DNA from: Pseudomonas sp. GD03858
Lineage (GTDB): Bacteria; Pseudomonadota; Gammaproteobacteria; Pseudomonadales; Pseudomonadaceae
Direction of reading: 5' to 3'
Length of the DNA: 53,690 nucleotides
Assembly: GCF_029840925.1 (NCBI RefSeq)
Contig: NZ_JAOCDM010000026.1
Location: forward strand, 1-53,690
The notes under the pieces were generated by a model. The model was given only the letters and a program-made list of their open reading frames with translations. It did not search any database and was not told the DNA's origin. Shown piece by piece: positions 51,687 through 53,690 of the stretch (its first letter is position 1; every line of letters begins with the position of its first letter). Position numbers and translations under genes: made by a program.

Positions 51687-53252
51687 CTATGGCAGTGGCG
51701 GATTGTTCCAGCGTTGCACGGTGACGATCATGTGACCCTCGCCCTGCTGGCCGCCGTCGGCGAGGGTGGCGATCACCTTCAGGTTGCCGGCGTTGTTGGT
51801 CATCATCTTGCGCGCGGGGTTGGGCCCCGCCCCGCCCGGCACGAACACGCCGTCGGCCCGCATTTCCCCGGCGAACCTGACGTCCTCGTCCTCGACCGCG
51901 CGCTCGTTGAATGGCTCGACCTTCCAGCTGGCCGGCAGGTAGCCGATGCGCAGCGGCTGGCCGCTGGCGTCCCTGCCCCAGGCCTCGGCCTCGAAGCGGC
52001 CCTGGACCTTGGGCACCGAGGCGCCGTTTTCGCCGATGCGGGCAATGGCGAACGCCGGCACCACCTTGACCTCCTCGACCGTGTCGTACACCGCCAGCGT
52101 CACGCCTTTGAGTGCGCCGACCGACACCTCGCGCTGGCCGGCGGCGGCATCCCTGGCGGCACGTGCCTTGACCCGGATCAGCGTCGGCGTCGATTCCAGA
52201 ACCTCGGTCACTTCGACGCCCGCACCCAGGTCGGGCTTGCCGGCCAGATCACTGCCCACCAGGGTGATCTCACTGTCGCCGCCAGTCTTGATGTACGCCG
52301 GCTGCACCGCCAGCAAACGGCCCTGGCCAGTCTTGGCGGCGCTGAAGTCCAGACCGCGCTCGTCGTGCTCTGCCTCGAACATGCGGCCCTTCATCTGGCC
52401 GTCGATGGCGGCGAACACCTGACGCAGGTTGGCCTCGCCGACCTTGACGTTGCCGCGCCACTCATAGCCGTTGTAGAGGATCGCCGAGCCGCTGCCGTTG
52501 AACGGCGTGCCGTCGGCATAGGCCCCCTTGACCTCGACCTTGAAGGTATCGCCCTGCTCGGCGCTGACGATCATCACCCCGCGCACGTCGCCCTTGGCCA
52601 GCATATGGCCGCTGAACGCCCACTGCCCGGCCAGGACCTTGGACTCGGGCCGCGCCTTGAGCCATTCGGCCCAGGCCGGGTCGTCGAGGGGGAAGCGCTT
52701 GGCCAGGTCCGGCACCATCTGCTTGAGGGCGATGTCCAGCCAGTCGCGGTCGCGGGCCTGGGCCTGGTACTCGAGGGACGGCCACTGGCCGAGGTGGAAG
52801 TTGACCAGGTGTTCCCATTCCTGGGCCGGGCGCCGCTGCAGGGCGACCCGGGCGCCGGAGTGACAGCGGCCACACATCTGGCTGAGCTGATCGTCGAAGT
52901 GTTCGACGGTGTTCAGCCGGCGCTCCATGGCGTAGCGCACACCTTCGGTCTCGCTGGGCGCCAGGCCCTGCTTGTCGGCCAGGTACTTGACCAGGGTGCG
53001 GCGGTCGTCGTCGCTGATCTGCAAGCCGTGCATCACCTGCATGCGGGCGATGCTCATCAGCCAGCCTTCGGGGGTCTTGCGCTGGTGGCTGATGCGGCTA
53101 TAGCTGTCGTTGCCCTCGGGGATATGGCACCCCATGCACTTGCTCTGCAACAGGCTCGGGCCCTGTTCGGCCGCCATGGCCTGGGCGGACAACAGGGCGG
53201 TGGCGACCAGCGCCAGTGTGCCCGCCTGCCGCCGGAGTCGAGTCGTCTTCAA
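51687..53252 (-). CDS. qhpA: Quinohemoprotein amine dehydrogenase alpha subunit (diheme)
   Basis: A 521-residue periplasmic subunit with two c-type haems (KCMGCHIPEG and MCGRCHSGA), which pass electrons from CTQ to an external acceptor such as azurin or a cytochrome. I prefer a TTG start at 53252 (then KTTRLRRQAGTLALVATALL): GGAGG lies 7 bp upstream and the result is a normal signal peptide cut near AMA. The ATG at 53315 would add 21 residues ahead of it (MHRAVPWRANNDKNNN...). The C-terminal part has beta domains with VQPAYIKTGGDSEITLVGSD. It is the first gene of qhpA-D-C-B; QHNDH oxidises aliphatic and aromatic primary amines. Confidence 0.95.
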   Translation of the reverse strand: MKTTRLRRQAGTLALVATALLSAQAMAAEQGPSLLQSKCMGCHIPEGNDSYSRISHQRKTPEGWLMSIARMQVMHGLQISDDDRRTLVKYLADKQGLAPSETEGVRYAMERRLNTVEHFDDQLSQMCGRCHSGARVALQRRPAQEWEHLVNFHLGQWPSLEYQAQARDRDWLDIALKQMVPDLAKRFPLDDPAWAEWLKARPESKVLAGQWAFSGHMLAKGDVRGVMIVSAEQGDTFKVEVKGAYADGTPFNGSGSAILYNGYEWRGNVKVGEANLRQVFAAIDGQMKGRMFEAEHDERGLDFSAAKTGQGRLLAVQPAYIKTGGDSEITLVGSDLAGKPDLGAGVEVTEVLESTPTLIRVKARAARDAAAGQREVSVGALKGVTLAVYDTVEEVKVVPAFAIARIGENGASVPKVQGRFEAEAWGRDASGQPLRIGYLPASWKVEPFNERAVEDEDVRFAGEMRADGVFVPGGAGPNPARKMMTNNAGNLKVIATLADGGQQGEGHMIVTVQRWNNPPLP

Positions 53253-53329
53253 GATCAGACCTCCACGGTTATTGTTCTTATCGTTATTCGCACGCCAGGG
53301 AACTGCGCGGTGCATCTGACAGTGGTGAT

Positions 53330-53376
53330 ACAGGAACTGTGCCAGATGCGCTTAACCCTTTGTGCGTCAAAGGGTT
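53330..53376 (-). promoter_or_regulatory. Possible sigma54-type promoter and hairpin upstream of qhpA
   Basis: On the minus strand TGGCACAGTTCCTGT (53344-53330) fits the -24 element exactly and the -12 GC only in part (TTGC appears as CTGT), about 80 bp before the qhpA start. Just upstream, AACCCTTTG (53354-53362) and CAAAGGGTT (53368-53376) form a 9 bp stem with a 5 nt loop. Both are candidates only. Confidence 0.35.
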
Positions 53377-53482
53377 GAGCTTAGACCAGGGGCCAAGGCG
53401 AGGCAGGTTGGCGGTTAAGGGGCGTGCCATTTCGCGACCAGGTGTTTCACCTTGAGACAGTGTTTTCCGGGGGCGGCGGTGG

Positions 53483-53690
53483 GTGTTCGCCGAAAGGGTT
53501 GCAGCGCCTATCAGATCGAGCGCCGCCCGCGCGGCGCATCGCGACGCAAGGCCGCTCCTACATTTGTTTCGGGCCAGTCTCTCCAGTGCCATTACCTGGT
53601 CCGCCTTGTTGGCACGACGCGGTATCAAGGCGGGCACTGCTGGCGCCTCGCCTGACTTGAGGCATGCACCAAGGCGGGCAACCATGGCCT
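53483..53690. repeat. Second copy of the 39 kb repeat element, cut by the window edge
   Basis: From GTGTTCGCC through GAGCGCCGCCCGCGCGGCGC, CTACATTTGTTTCGGGCCAG, CATTACCTGGTCCGCCTTGT and GGGCAACCATGGCCT it follows 39008-39212 closely, with most differences in the middle third. The inverted right arm seen at 39234-39324 would fall just past the edge. Confidence 0.9.

Larger units (their letters stand above)
53253..53690. other. Right-edge intergenic region
   Basis: No gene is seen in these 438 bp. It contains the promoter region of qhpA (about 53253-53380) and the second copy of the long inverted-repeat element from 53483 to the edge. Confidence 0.7.

Overview
The window is GC-rich chromosomal DNA that reads like the Pseudomonas putida group. 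It carries CIO-type bd oxidase genes, a quinohemoprotein amine dehydrogenase (QHNDH) set, the characteristic Pseudomonas REP hairpins, and gene-dense operons separated by short repeat-filled gaps. I see no rRNA, tRNA, insertion sequence, phage gene or CRISPR array. Family names are from recognition of protein sequence; no database search was run.

Layout. 1-5.8 kb: a partial YdeP/FdhF-type molybdopterin oxidoreductase diverging from cioAB, then an enoyl-CoA hydratase. 5.9-17.9 kb: twelve minus-strand genes that look like one transcript: DUF1329, DUF1302, an MMPL/RND transporter and a Ycf48-like protein, then aauB-aauE-aauD-aauA (a TTQ-dependent aromatic amine dehydrogenase and its maturation proteins), two periplasmic cytochromes c, an unknown 174-residue protein and a flavodoxin-fold oxidoreductase. 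18-20.5 kb: FAD-dependent amine oxidoreductase and an AraC-type regulator. 20.7-24.4 kb: LysR and quinone oxidoreductase genes, a LuxR-type solo and hchA. 24.6-30.8 kb: a periplasmic isoquinoline-oxidoreductase-like molybdenum hydroxylase, its triheme cytochrome, XdhC and a MocA-like protein. 31-35 kb: a large inverted repeat, then a GGDEF-EAL protein overlapping a PhnD-like binding protein. 35-38.8 kb: glycerate kinase, CdaR-type regulator and MFS permease. 39.4-41.9 kb: P1-family peptidase and APC permease. 42-48.6 kb: class III aminotransferase and aldehyde dehydrogenase between two related LuxR-type regulators, then an acyl-CoA synthetase. 48.7-53.3 kb: qhpA-qhpD-qhpC-qhpB for QHNDH (CTQ cofactor).

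Theme. The strongest signal is primary-amine catabolism. Two unrelated periplasmic amine dehydrogenases, each with a protein-derived quinone (TTQ and CTQ), sit about 37 kb apart, together with a flavin amine oxidoreductase, an aminotransferase, an aldehyde dehydrogenase, an acyl-CoA synthetase and a hydratase. These could carry amine to aldehyde to acid to acyl-CoA. The most novel arrangement is the apparent single operon joining aauBEDA to the DUF1329/DUF1302/RND/Ycf48 envelope module without mauG, mauF, mauL, mauM or mauN in view.

Many gaps are filled by REP-type inverted repeats. These include a roughly 700 bp inverted repeat at 31 kb and a 91 bp-arm inverted repeat at 39 kb, part of which recurs at the right edge.
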